Of a stretch of 64,000 bases of DNA, positions 1-8,776 are shown in pieces. Numbering within the stretch: the stretch's first letter is position 1; the number at the start of each line of letters is the position of its first letter. The position numbers and the translations under genes were made by a program. The notes beneath the pieces were generated by a model. It ran no database searches, was not told the origin of the DNA, and was given only the letters and a program-made list of their open reading frames with translations. This stretch comes from Candidatus Koribacter versatilis Ellin345 (GTDB taxonomy: Bacteria; Acidobacteriota; Terriglobia; Terriglobales; Acidobacteriaceae): the NCBI RefSeq assembly GCF_000014005.1, contig NC_008009.1:3162001-3226000 (forward strand), given 5' to 3'.

Positions 1-89
1 GTGATCTTCTGTCCGAAGAGCATGCCGAGGCAGCCGCAAGCGAGGAGAATCAATACAACAAGGAAGATAGTGCGACGTGAACTACGCAT
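1..89 (-). CDS. N-terminus of a probable S41-family (C-terminal processing) peptidase, cut by window edge
   Basis: Reading leftwards from an ATG at 87-89, the first 29 residues begin MRSSRRTIFLVVLILLACGC and remain open to the window edge. The charged start followed by a long hydrophobic run is a signal peptide or membrane anchor. A GAAGGA Shine-Dalgarno sequence lies 7 bases upstream. The pattern recalls acidobacterial S41 peptidases, which open with this kind of anchor before the PDZ and protease domains, but none of the catalytic part is in the window, so the family call is weak. It is divergent from the GH9 gene to its right. Confidence 0.4.
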   Translation of the reverse strand, partial: MRSSRRTIFLVVLILLACGCLGMLFGQKI

Positions 90-412
90 CGGCCGTCCTT
101 CAGGGGTGGAATGCACCATTGACGAGGCATCCGCTCAGGGTAATCGGAGTATAACCGAATTTCGGGCACCAGGAAGTCAACAAAGGTGCACCCTTCTGAG
201 ATGCTGGGGATGAACCTTAGGGTGCGAGAAATCGGGTACTTCCCTCCGTTCTGACGAGCGGCAATCCGAGTTGTAAGCGGGAAATAACTAATCATTTGGG
301 ACGTGACGGCTCATGAAGCTTGTTCGTCTGTCTTCGCCGCTCGTGAAGGGCAAAACGATAAATACTCGGCATGCCCTATCATGTTGCGCAAGGAGCGGTA
401 TCCATCCCCATC
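90..412. other. Intergenic region between divergent genes
   Basis: These 323 bases separate the leftward peptidase start from the rightward GH9 gene and should hold both promoters. The only structure noticed is an imperfectly spaced inverted repeat, GCACCCT at 188-194 and AGGGTGC at 219-225, separated by 24 bases. No convincing -35/-10 pair was identified and no small gene is supported. Confidence 0.4.
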
Positions 413-3055
413 ATGTTCGCGCGAATCAGAATTTGTCTCCTCTTCGCCCTGATCTCGTCTCAAGCCTTGTATGGCGGAGATTTCGCCATGAAGGTGAACG
501 ACAAGAATTACCTCGATACGCAGGGGTTCAGCGTTTTTCTTTACGACAGTACGTACCACCCTGTGTTTGTGGACCAGAAGAACACGGCCATGGAGATGAT
601 TCTTCACGGCCAGCGCATCGCCACCAACGGCGACGTGCGCCTGATGCCAACCCCGGAACAGTGGGACCTGGTGGCAACGCTCAAAGGCCGGCATGCGGAT
701 AAGGCGAACAGTCGGCTCTCCGCCGACCTTGCCTTCCCTACCTTCGACCTGAGCTACACGCTGGAGGTTGCAGCGGAGCCCGGCGGCGTTAGGGTCAGCA
801 TCAATCTCGACAAGCCGCTGTCGCAGAAGCTGATTGGGCGAGCAGGGTTCAACCTGGAGTTCCTGCCTTCGATCTACATGGGCAAGGCGTACCTGGTGGA
901 CGGAACGAAAGCCGGCATCTTCCCGCGCACGCCGAACGATGCGATGACGAAGGTTTTGCCGCTCTCCGACGAACCGAAGAAGGCGTACTACCTCGAAGAT
1001 TGGGACAAGGCCAAGGGGTACACGCAACCGCTGCCGTTCGCGGAGGGCAAGAGCATCACGCTGGGGATCGACGACGCGCTGGCCCGGGTGAATGTAGTTT
1101 CGGATACGGCCAACCTCATGCTGTTCGATGGACGCGATCGTGCACAGAACGGCTGGTTTGTGTTGCGCTCGCTGATCCCGGCGGGCAAAACGACCGGCGC
1201 GATCGTCTGGCACATCAGGCCGGATGTGATTCCGAACTGGACGCGGCCGCCGATGATCGCGCATAGCCAGGTCGGTTACGATCCGCGCTTCTCAAAGGTC
1301 GCAGTGCTTGAACTCGACCCGAATTACAACGCTCCGAAAACGGCGAGAGTACTTCGTCTGATGGAGGATGGAACTTACAAGCAGGTGCTTGAGGGTCCGA
1401 TCCCGCCGGCAACTCCGTGGCTGCGTTACGTGTACTCGAAATTCGACTTCACTGCGGTGAAGGAGCCTGGGCTGTATGTGATCGAGTATGGTGGGCAGCG
1501 GACGGCGCCCTTCCCGATCTCAGAGAACGCCTACGCCAACATCTGGCAGGACAGCCTGGATCATCACATCGCTGCACAGATGGACCATGTTGCCGTTCGC
1601 GAAGGCTACCGCATGTGGCATGGTGCTTCGCATCTGGATGATGGCCGCATGGCACCGGTTGTCGGAGAGCAATTCGATAACTGGAACCAGGTTTCGGCAA
1701 CCGATGGGAAGTACAAAGGCGGTGATCGCATCCCGGGGATGAACGTGGGCGGCTGGTACGATGCCGGCGACTTCGACCTCGAGGAACCGGCACAGCTCAG
1801 CGTGATTCAGAGCCTCGCGCTGGCGTATCGCGAATTCAATCTCAATTACGACGAGCTTACGGTAGATGAAGCCGCGCGAGCCGTGGAGATGCACCGTCCT
1901 GATGGCGTGCCGGATACGGTGCAGCAAGTGAAGCACGGCGCACTGCTGATCCTGGCGCAGTTCCACAACATCGGTCACGCTATCCGCGGCACTCACGAGC
2001 CTGATCTGCGGCAGTACACACAGGTGGGCGACGGCGCTTCGAAAACGGATGGGCGCATGTACGACCCGAAGCTCGGCGCGAACGAAACCAAGGGCGACTT
2101 CTCGGGCAAGCCGGATGATCGCTGGATTTTTACCACGAACGATCCGTACACCCAATGGAATGCCATTGCCGCCCTGGCCGCAGCAGCGGACACCCTGAAG
2201 GGGTGGGACGACGCACTCGCGAAAGACTGCCTGGAGACCGCGATCCAAGCGTGGAAGGACACGAAGGCGGATCCAACGAAGTATCCGGTCGACGGCAACC
2301 TGGACCGAGCGGTTCCGGAAGCTCCCGCCGGAGGCGGCGTGCTCGCTGCGTCGCAAGGGGTGGTCTCGGGCGCGCAACCAGCAGCGCAGACCAGCTCTCG
2401 TCGTCGCGGAGGTGGTAGCGGATTGGACTGGAATGCCGCGCTGGAACTGACCATCGCGACGAAAGGCGCCGAGCCTTACAAGTCGCGATTGAAGGAATTG
2501 TTCCCGCAGATGATCACCCCGCAGCAGATGGAAATCCACGGTTGGACGGCCGTCCGCGCATTGCCTTACCTGGACGCAAGCGCGAAAGAACAAATGCGCG
2601 AAGCGGTGAAGAACTACATGGCGGGGCTGGACAAGCGGTTGGACGAGACTCCGTTCGGAGTTCCTCCGAGCCTGGGCACGTGGGGCGGATCGGGCGCGGT
2701 GGTGGAGATGGCGATCCGAATGTACTTCCTGCACAAGACGTTTCCAGATCTTGTCGGCCCGGAATACACGCTGCGCGCCGTCAACTACATTCTCGGCACG
2801 CATCCGGTATCGAGTACGTCGTATGTAGCGGGCGTCGGTACGGTCTCAAAGACGAAGACGTACAGCAACAATCGCGCCGACAACGCTTACATCCCGGGCG
2901 CATTGATTCCCGGATACATCATCATCAAGCCTGATTTTCCGGAGTGTATCGACGACTTCGGATTCCTGTGGTTTGAGGATGAAGCCGTGGTTGCCGGGTC
3001 TGCGAGCTGGGTGGTGGCCGGGAACGCTGCGGAAGCGATCACCAAGGAGCGGTGA
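413..3055 (+). CDS. Glycoside hydrolase family 9 (endoglucanase-like), secreted
   Basis: About 880 residues. The ATG at 413 is preferred to one at 371 because it puts a signal peptide (MFARIRICLLFALISSQALY) at the start. Residues 25-270 form an unidentified beta-rich region. An Ig-like CelD_N domain (starting near PPMIAHSQVGYDP, about 279-380) precedes the GH9 (alpha/alpha)6 catalytic domain. The catalytic domain shows GGWYDAGDFD near 446-455, with the DAGD aspartates that activate water, and near the C-terminus NNRADNAYIPG and FGFLWFEDEAVV, which carries the general acid Glu of the second GH9 signature. GH9 enzymes cleave beta-1,4-glucans by inversion. An Ala/Gly/Ser/Arg-rich insertion of about 35 residues (637-671) interrupts the catalytic domain. 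The substrate could be cellulose or another beta-glucan or glucosaminide. Confidence 0.85.
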   Translation: MFARIRICLLFALISSQALYGGDFAMKVNDKNYLDTQGFSVFLYDSTYHPVFVDQKNTAMEMILHGQRIATNGDVRLMPTPEQWDLVATLKGRHADKANSRLSADLAFPTFDLSYTLEVAAEPGGVRVSINLDKPLSQKLIGRAGFNLEFLPSIYMGKAYLVDGTKAGIFPRTPNDAMTKVLPLSDEPKKAYYLEDWDKAKGYTQPLPFAEGKSITLGIDDALARVNVVSDTANLMLFDGRDRAQNGWFVLRSLIPAGKTTGAIVWHIRPDVIPNWTRPPMIAHSQVGYDPRFSKVAVLELDPNYNAPKTARVLRLMEDGTYKQVLEGPIPPATPWLRYVYSKFDFTAVKEPGLYVIEYGGQRTAPFPISENAYANIWQDSLDHHIAAQMDHVAVREGYRMWHGASHLDDGRMAPVVGEQFDNWNQVSATDGKYKGGDRIPGMNVGGWYDAGDFDLEEPAQLSVIQSLALAYREFNLNYDELTVDEAARAVEMHRPDGVPDTVQQVKHGALLILAQFHNIGHAIRGTHEPDLRQYTQVGDGASKTDGRMYDPKLGANETKGDFSGKPDDRWIFTTNDPYTQWNAIAALAAAADTLKGWDDALAKDCLETAIQAWKDTKADPTKYPVDGNLDRAVPEAPAGGGVLAASQGVVSGAQPAAQTSSRRRGGGSGLDWNAALELTIATKGAEPYKSRLKELFPQMITPQQMEIHGWTAVRALPYLDASAKEQMREAVKNYMAGLDKRLDETPFGVPPSLGTWGGSGAVVEMAIRMYFLHKTFPDLVGPEYTLRAVNYILGTHPVSSTSYVAGVGTVSKTKTYSNNRADNAYIPGALIPGYIIIKPDFPECIDDFGFLWFEDEAVVAGSASWVVAGNAAEAITKER

Positions 3056-3071
3056 CTAGTATCAGCAAAAG

Positions 3072-3788
3072 TTAAACGGAAAAGATTCTCTCAGCGGTGA
3101 CGAGTTGATCGGCGAAGAAGTGTGCGTCCTTCGATTCCATGGCGCGCAGGGTCTGGAGAGTAGCTGCGAGCGACTTCGCGCCCTTATCGCGGGACTCTGG
3201 CAAGATCTTGTAGGCAAGCGCTGTGTAACCGTGCGCCATCGCGGTATACGCGGGTAATTGGGCGGCCTCGAACGCTTTTTCAGCCTGCAGGAATTGCGGA
3301 GCTGCCGCGGAGGACTGCCCGGAGGCCAATAGAAGTGCGCCAACGAGCCAGTGGGCACCGCCGATTTCTTTTCCGCCAAGGCCAAGGTTTACGACGAGTT
3401 CATAGTTTCGCTCGGCGAACTTCAATCCCTGGGCGATATCGGTGGGGCTGATTTCGACCGCGTCACCCCATCCCGGCCAGCAATTGGCACTGGTGTTGTA
3501 TGCGATTCCGCGGACGCGAGTTTCCAACCGAACAGCGGTTTCGGAGTCTGGCGACGCTTCTGCACACTTGAGCCCGAAGCGGATGGCTTCCCATGCGACG
3601 GCGGTCATTGCGGGAACGCTCTTAAGTTCGCGATAGGCCCGCTTGCACAACTGCGCAAGGTGCTCCAGCGCAGGCTCTGCCTGCATAGCCGAGGTGATCG
3701 CCGCGACTGCGCCAGCTACATTGCCCGAGGCAAGTAAATCGAAAGCGAGCGACTCAGAAGCTGTGGCCTTGGTCGTTTCTGGCCCCAT
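3072..3788 (-). CDS. Helical-repeat (TPR-like) protein of unknown function
   Basis: About 238 residues, convergent with the GH9 gene. The ATG at 3788 follows a GAGGG sequence; a TTG nine bases earlier is possible. The protein is alanine- and leucine-rich and almost entirely helical. Amphipathic pairs such as FDLLASGNVAGAVAAITSAM and FLQAEKAFEAAQLPAYTAMA resemble degenerate tetratricopeptide repeats. It has no signal peptide and no catalytic motif, so it is probably a cytoplasmic scaffold. It cannot be assigned to a named family. Confidence 0.6.
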   Translation of the reverse strand: MGPETTKATASESLAFDLLASGNVAGAVAAITSAMQAEPALEHLAQLCKRAYRELKSVPAMTAVAWEAIRFGLKCAEASPDSETAVRLETRVRGIAYNTSANCWPGWGDAVEISPTDIAQGLKFAERNYELVVNLGLGGKEIGGAHWLVGALLLASGQSSAAAPQFLQAEKAFEAAQLPAYTAMAHGYTALAYKILPESRDKGAKSLAATLQTLRAMESKDAHFFADQLVTAERIFSV

Positions 3789-3935
3789 GATTTCCAACCC
3801 TCACCGCTCGATAATCTCATTAACAGGGTTGTCGGGGCGTATGTCTCGGAAGAACCGAGGGACAAACCGCGATGGCTACTCAGTGCCACTCTCGTTCGAT
3901 TGCTGGTTTCGACAGCTTCCCTTTATGATGGAGCC

Positions 3936-4403
3936 ATGAATCTCGGCATGCCGGAGATGTTGTTTATCGGTATTCTTGCGCTCCTGATTTTCGGGCCGCG
4001 CAAGCTACCGGAGATTGCCCGTGAAGTGGGCAAATTCATGGCCGAGTTCAAACGTGCCGGGAATGAATTCAAGCACCAGATCGAGTCGGAAATCCAACAA
4101 ATCGAACTGGAAGAACAGATTAAGAAGGACGCGGAGCGACGTGAGGCGGCCCTGAAAGAGGCTGAGACCAAGCGGTTGGCGAGCGAGGGACAGGGAGAAC
4201 TCTTCGAGGTTCCAGACGGAGAAAACTCCCACCCTGTCGCGCTGTTGCGCGACAAGGATGGGGCACCCACCGAGATGCCGATGCCCACGATCCTGCCACC
4301 CGAAGGCACAATCGCGAACCTGGATGCGACGCCGGCGTCGTCGTTCGCAGACGAACACGAGACCGTAGTGAATCCGCAGCAGCAGACGGAGCCGAATGCC
4401 TAG
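3936..4403 (+). CDS. tatB: Twin-arginine translocase subunit TatB
   Basis: 155 residues. The start is the ATG at 3936 (GGAG four bases upstream), giving MNLGMPEMLFIGILALLIFG. This single N-terminal transmembrane helix with the FGPRKLPEIAREVGKFMAEFKRA amphipathic helix is the TatA/TatB signature. The Pro-Glu near the N-terminus, the long charged coiled tail and the position before tatC favour TatB over TatA. TatB works with TatC to bind twin-arginine signal peptides and start export of folded proteins. The acidic, proline-rich tail beyond residue 90 looks disordered. The stop overlaps the tatC start by 8 bases, so the two are translationally coupled. Confidence 0.88.
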   Translation: MNLGMPEMLFIGILALLIFGPRKLPEIAREVGKFMAEFKRAGNEFKHQIESEIQQIELEEQIKKDAERREAALKEAETKRLASEGQGELFEVPDGENSHPVALLRDKDGAPTEMPMPTILPPEGTIANLDATPASSFADEHETVVNPQQQTEPNA

Positions 4404-5211
4404 TCCGACGATCGATCCCGCCATCAGGGCACGGCTTTCACAAGAAGCATTAAAGGGGATGAGCTTCCTCGAGCACCTCGAGGAACTGCGGCGGCGCATT
4501 ATCTGGACTTTTGTTTACATCGCCGCCGGATTCGGCGTTTGCTGGTGGTGGCACGAGCAGATTTACGACTTCATGCAGCGGCCCATCATGAAGGCCCTGG
4601 CCGCGAATCACCTCGACCAGAAACTGGTGTATCTGAACCCGACCGAGCCCTTCAATATGTATTTGAAGATGGCGTTCATCGCCGGGCTCTTCGTGGCCTC
4701 GCCTTTTGTGTTGTATCAAGTGTGGTTGTTTATTGCGCCGGGTCTGTACAAACGTGAGCGGCGATACGTGCTGCCGTTCATGTTCAGCACGGTACTGCTG
4801 TTCCTCGGCGGAGGCGTTTTCGGGTACTACATGGTGTATCCGAATGCGCTGACTTTCCTGATCGGTTACAGCCATCAGTTCTCGCCGATGATTACGATCA
4901 GTGAATATACCGACCTGTTCCTGACGATCATTCTCGGCCTTGGCATTGTGTTTGAAATGCCGATCCTCGTATTTTTCCTCGCGCTCATGGGCATCGTGAG
5001 TGCGGGATGGATGTGGCGCAATCTGCGCTACTCGATCCTAGTGATTTTCGTCATCGCGGCGATTATTACGCCGACAACCGACATCATGAACATGTGCGTC
5101 TTCGCGGCGCCCATGATTCTTCTCTACATCCTGTCCATCGGAGTTGCGTTCCTTGTGCATCCAAAGAACCGGCGCAAGCGGCGCGAGGCACAGGAAGCGC
5201 AAGAAGGCTAA
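4396..5211 (+). CDS. tatC: Twin-arginine translocase subunit TatC
   Basis: 271 residues, the usual length. After a short cytoplasmic start comes MSFLEHLEELRRRIIW, the conserved TatC N-terminus carrying the signal-peptide contact residues. Six hydrophobic helices follow, with the conserved NPTEPF segment in the first periplasmic loop and FEMPILVFFLALMGIV in helix four. TatC is the receptor for twin-arginine signal peptides. It starts inside the last codons of tatB and is followed after three bases by the M28 peptidase gene, so the three probably form one transcript. The C-terminus is basic and glutamine/glutamate-rich (KNRRKRREAQEAQEG). Confidence 0.95.
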   Translation: MPSPTIDPAIRARLSQEALKGMSFLEHLEELRRRIIWTFVYIAAGFGVCWWWHEQIYDFMQRPIMKALAANHLDQKLVYLNPTEPFNMYLKMAFIAGLFVASPFVLYQVWLFIAPGLYKRERRYVLPFMFSTVLLFLGGGVFGYYMVYPNALTFLIGYSHQFSPMITISEYTDLFLTIILGLGIVFEMPILVFFLALMGIVSAGWMWRNLRYSILVIFVIAAIITPTTDIMNMCVFAAPMILLYILSIGVAFLVHPKNRRKRREAQEAQEG

Positions 5212-5214
5212 CCT

Positions 5215-6207
5215 GTGAACAGGAGAACGATGATTGTTGCGGGGATGATCTTGTGTGCCCTGATGGGGCTCGGATGCAATAGCCAGACGAAACAGGCGAC
5301 ACCAACGCCTTCACCGCAAGCGCAGCCGGAACCGCCAGCCCAGCCGCAGAGCGTGATCACGGAAACGCAGCCGATGCCCGTGCCGTCGAATGCGCTAAAG
5401 ATCAACGCGGACAAAGCGTGGCAGTACAACAAGGAAGTGGTTGGGTTCGGCTCGCGCGCGGTGAACAGTGAGGGCCACAAGAAACTCGAGAACTATCTCA
5501 AGACGAAGCTGAAGAACGACAACCTTGAGATTGACGAGTTCACCAGCAACGCGCCGATCGGACAGTTCACGGGCCGCAATTACATCGCGAAGTTTCCGGG
5601 CAAGAAAGACGGGATCATCGTGATCGCCGGGCACTACGACACGCTCTACAACTTACCGAAATTTGTGGGCGCGAACGATGGTGGATCGTCCACCGCCCTG
5701 CCGCTGGCGATTGCCGATGCGTTGCGCGGAAAACCGAACGATGGCTACAGCGTTTGGCTGCTCTTCACCGATGCGGAAGAGGCGTTCGTGGACTGGAACA
5801 AGAACGACGACAACCTTTACGGCACAAAGCACCTCGCGCAGAAGTGGAAGCAGGACGGCACCTCAGCCAAGATCAAGGCGTTCATCCTCGTGGATATGCT
5901 CGGCGATGCCGACCTCGACGTGGACGAAGACGTGAACTCGACGCCGGCGCTGCGCAAAGTGGTCTACCAGGCCGCCACGAACCTCGGCTACCAATCGCAC
6001 TTCTTCCAGCGCCTAAATGCGTTCGAAGACGATCATCGGCCGTTCGGGAAGATCGGTGTGCCCGTGGTGGACATTCTTGACATCAATTACGGCTATAACG
6101 GCTCGCTGCACCATTCCGTTGAAGACACCTTGGACAAGGAAAGCCCGAAGAGTTTGGGGATTTCGGGCGATGTGGTCTTGGAAACGGTAAGGCTGCTGAA
6201 CCAGTAG
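5215..6207 (+). CDS. M28-family zinc aminopeptidase-like lipoprotein (glutaminyl cyclase-like)
   Basis: 330 residues from a GTG three bases after tatC. This start gives a normal lipoprotein signal, MNRRTMIVAGMILCALMGLGC, with Cys as the lipidated residue; an ATG at 5230 has a better ribosome site but loses the charged n-region. A proline/glutamine-rich linker (about 25-55) leads to the M28 fold. Metal-site candidates are the His of GHYDT, the Asp of GANDGGSS, the Glu pair of DAEEA, the Asp of LVDMLGD and the late His of LHHSVEDT. The family contains aminopeptidases and bacterial or animal-type glutaminyl cyclases, and the NDGGSS and DAEE motifs fit either. It is envelope-anchored. Confidence 0.8.
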   Translation: MNRRTMIVAGMILCALMGLGCNSQTKQATPTPSPQAQPEPPAQPQSVITETQPMPVPSNALKINADKAWQYNKEVVGFGSRAVNSEGHKKLENYLKTKLKNDNLEIDEFTSNAPIGQFTGRNYIAKFPGKKDGIIVIAGHYDTLYNLPKFVGANDGGSSTALPLAIADALRGKPNDGYSVWLLFTDAEEAFVDWNKNDDNLYGTKHLAQKWKQDGTSAKIKAFILVDMLGDADLDVDEDVNSTPALRKVVYQAATNLGYQSHFFQRLNAFEDDHRPFGKIGVPVVDILDINYGYNGSLHHSVEDTLDKESPKSLGISGDVVLETVRLLNQ

Positions 6208-6436
6208 TAACCATCTTGTTTTTATCAACTTGACGATTGTTCCCTAGATGAAGCTCAGGGTTACCTCAAGTTACCAATCAAACCTTTCGAGAGCACTTTC
6301 CCGCCCAGCAGTAATCGTTCGTGTACCTTCGCGATGTCCTTAGGGATATGCCCACGGTAACTACCTCCGGCTTACGGATTAAGGTTAGAGTTACTTCCAT
6401 TCCAGGTAATTGCCGCGCCCTCGGAGCCTTCGTCCC

Positions 6437-8695
6437 ATGTCACGTGACCGAAAAGTTATTGAAAAGGTCATCGCCTCGCTCAGAAACATCGGGCAATTTG
6501 AGATCTCGCCCTTGCGTGAGGGGCGTGACGGCGCGTGCTTCCGGGCGGTAGATCCGAACCGGAGAATTTCGGTCGCCATCCACACGGTTTGGCCGAGCGA
6601 TTACGAAAATGGCGAAGAATACGCACAGAAACTGACCGGGCAGGCACGCGCGGCGCAATCCCTTGATCACGGGAACATCGCAAAGGTCATCGGGTCGGGC
6701 GAGCTGGACGGCGCTTTCTTTATCGTGTCGAGCTGGGTGGACGGCCGCAGCTTGCGGCAGAACCTGCAGAACAGCGGCAACTTGAATGTCTGGGACCTGA
6801 TCGATTTCGCACGTCAGTCGTGCACTGGATTGGAGTCGGCACACTCGCGCGGCATCATCCATCATGCGCTGCATCCCGACAATATCGTGCTGGAGTTCGA
6901 TGGTTCGACGAAGGTGCTCGATCTTGGGCTCTTCCGGTCGAACATCGCCGGATTTGATCCGTTCCATCCCAATGCGTGTTACCTGGCGCCGGAACAACTG
7001 GCAGGCCACGGCGCGGATCGTGTGACGAACTTCTACAACATCGCGGTGATGTTGTATGAGGCAGCGACCGGCAAGCTTCCCTTCACGGGCGAAGATTGGG
7101 AGTCGTTGAAGTTTGCATCCGAAGCGGAATTGGTGGAGCCGGTCAAACTGGTTCCGCAATTGCCTCCGGGGATCAACGCGGCGATCGTAAAGGCATTGCA
7201 GCGCGATCGCAGTGCACGCTATGCGAGCGGACCGGAGATGGTGCGCGCGCTGGAAGATTACAAGAATTTCGGCAAGCCGATGATTGTCGCGACGCCGAAA
7301 CCGAAGGTGGTTTCGATCGACGGGGGAGCGGCTGCCGCTGCTCCGGTTCGCAACCCATACGCGACCGCGCCTGATCTCGCGCCCGCAATGGATCCGCGCC
7401 TGGATACGGCTTCAGACCAGCGCTCGAATGTTGGCGTCGAGAGGCCCGCGATGTTGGGCTCGCTAGAGTCGTCGGGAGTATGGAAACGTCCCGTAGAAGG
7501 ACCGCCGCCGGCGAGTGTGGTGCAAGAAGACCACGATGCACCGTATGTCGATCCACCAAAGGCGAGCGCGCAGATCAAGGACTTTGCTGCACGATTGGGG
7601 CTCGAACTTTGGGCCGTGATCAGCAAGCAACTGAAGCGCTTGGATCCGTGGGCGGTGGCGCTTTCTGGATTGGTGATCATCCTGGCGTTGTTCATTTCGC
7701 GTACGTTGATCTTGTCGTTCTATCCTCCGCAGCCCGAAAACTACGATTACAACCGAGCAATCCAACCGCCGCCGAAGCCGCAGCCCGCTCCGGTACAAAC
7801 TGCACCAGAGCCGCAGCAGACTGAGCCAGCGACGGCCCCAAGCAAACAGACAACAGCGGCACCGGTTGTGGAGGAGACGAGTGGTCCCACGCCCTCGCAA
7901 AAAACGGTGCGAGTAAAAACGCCTCCGCCGCCGGGACCAGCGGTATTCAGCGCGGCGAAGCCACTGCCTGCGAGTGGTGTAGTGGTGACCTCGACGGGAA
8001 TGCTGGAACTGACCAGCACACCGACGGGTGCGCGCGTAACGATTGATGGCAAGGCGAGCCCGGTCTACACAACGCCCGCTGTCATTCCCTCGCTGGCGCC
8101 AGGCGTACATACCTTCACAATAAGCAAGGATGGCTATTCACCGGCAACGCGGCCTGTGCAAATCACGGCGGGCGTGCAGTCGCACCTGAATGTGCAGCTT
8201 GATCTGCCTTCGGGATTCCTGACCGTGTTGAGCACGCCGAGCACGGCGTACATCCTGGTGGATGGCGTGAACACTGGGCACGTAACACCTTCGCAGATTC
8301 CGGTAGCGCCGGGCACGCATACCGTGACGCTGCGCAAGTTTGGATACCTTGAGACGAGCGATTCGTTCACGCTGAAGTCGGGCGAGCAGCAATCACGCAA
8401 TGTAACACTGCTCGAAGCGGGCAGCACACCGGACATCAGAGTGGTGCAGAGTTCGGGTGTCCACAAAGTGTTTGGGAACAAAGTGCAAGGCGTACGGATT
8501 GCGGTGCACACAAATCCTCCAGGCGCGACGGTGTATATCTCGGGCCAGCAAGTCGGCAAAGCCACGCCGGTGGAATTCGGCTTGAATCCCGGTGGCTATG
8601 CTATGGAGATCCAATTGGCGGGGCACCCGACGGTGAAGAAGAACATCACGGTGGAGGCGGGCAAGCCGCTGGTGTTAGACGAAACCCTTCCCTGA
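6437..8695 (+). CDS. Membrane-anchored Ser/Thr pseudokinase with three PEGA domains
   Basis: 752 residues from the ATG at 6437 (GGAG upstream); a TTG at 6410 is less likely. Residues 13-270 follow the protein kinase fold, but key residues are gone. The VAIK lysine is His (SVAIHTVW, about 45-48). The HRDIKPxN catalytic loop reads HHALHPDN (about 141-148), so the catalytic Asp is Ala and the following Lys is His. The metal-binding loop is DLG. APEQ and the following helices are retained. One transmembrane helix lies at about 405-427, then a proline-rich linker, then three PEGA domains starting near 521, 592 and 686, each with the STPxGAxVxIDG pattern. PEGA domains are extracytoplasmic beta modules. 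It is probably a catalytically dead sensor or scaffold facing the cell wall. Confidence 0.82.
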   Translation: MSRDRKVIEKVIASLRNIGQFEISPLREGRDGACFRAVDPNRRISVAIHTVWPSDYENGEEYAQKLTGQARAAQSLDHGNIAKVIGSGELDGAFFIVSSWVDGRSLRQNLQNSGNLNVWDLIDFARQSCTGLESAHSRGIIHHALHPDNIVLEFDGSTKVLDLGLFRSNIAGFDPFHPNACYLAPEQLAGHGADRVTNFYNIAVMLYEAATGKLPFTGEDWESLKFASEAELVEPVKLVPQLPPGINAAIVKALQRDRSARYASGPEMVRALEDYKNFGKPMIVATPKPKVVSIDGGAAAAAPVRNPYATAPDLAPAMDPRLDTASDQRSNVGVERPAMLGSLESSGVWKRPVEGPPPASVVQEDHDAPYVDPPKASAQIKDFAARLGLELWAVISKQLKRLDPWAVALSGLVIILALFISRTLILSFYPPQPENYDYNRAIQPPPKPQPAPVQTAPEPQQTEPATAPSKQTTAAPVVEETSGPTPSQKTVRVKTPPPPGPAVFSAAKPLPASGVVVTSTGMLELTSTPTGARVTIDGKASPVYTTPAVIPSLAPGVHTFTISKDGYSPATRPVQITAGVQSHLNVQLDLPSGFLTVLSTPSTAYILVDGVNTGHVTPSQIPVAPGTHTVTLRKFGYLETSDSFTLKSGEQQSRNVTLLEAGSTPDIRVVQSSGVHKVFGNKVQGVRIAVHTNPPGATVYISGQQVGKATPVEFGLNPGGYAMEIQLAGHPTVKKNITVEAGKPLVLDETLP

Positions 8696-8776
8696 CCGAC
8701 ACTTCCGAGCCACACGACAGCTCTGTCCAACGCTCCTGCTGAAACTGACATCCAATAACGCTTGGACTCAGTTTTC

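Noticed and set aside
311-1264. 317-codon open frame on the minus strand inside the GH9 gene
   Set aside because: Basic low-information sequence overlapping a gene with signal peptide and GH9 signatures; typical antisense artefact of high GC.
1520-2803. 427-codon open frame on the minus strand, antisense to the GH9 gene
   Set aside because: Arg/His/Val-rich composition and no motifs; it mirrors the high-GC codon pattern of the strongly supported GH9 gene on the other strand.
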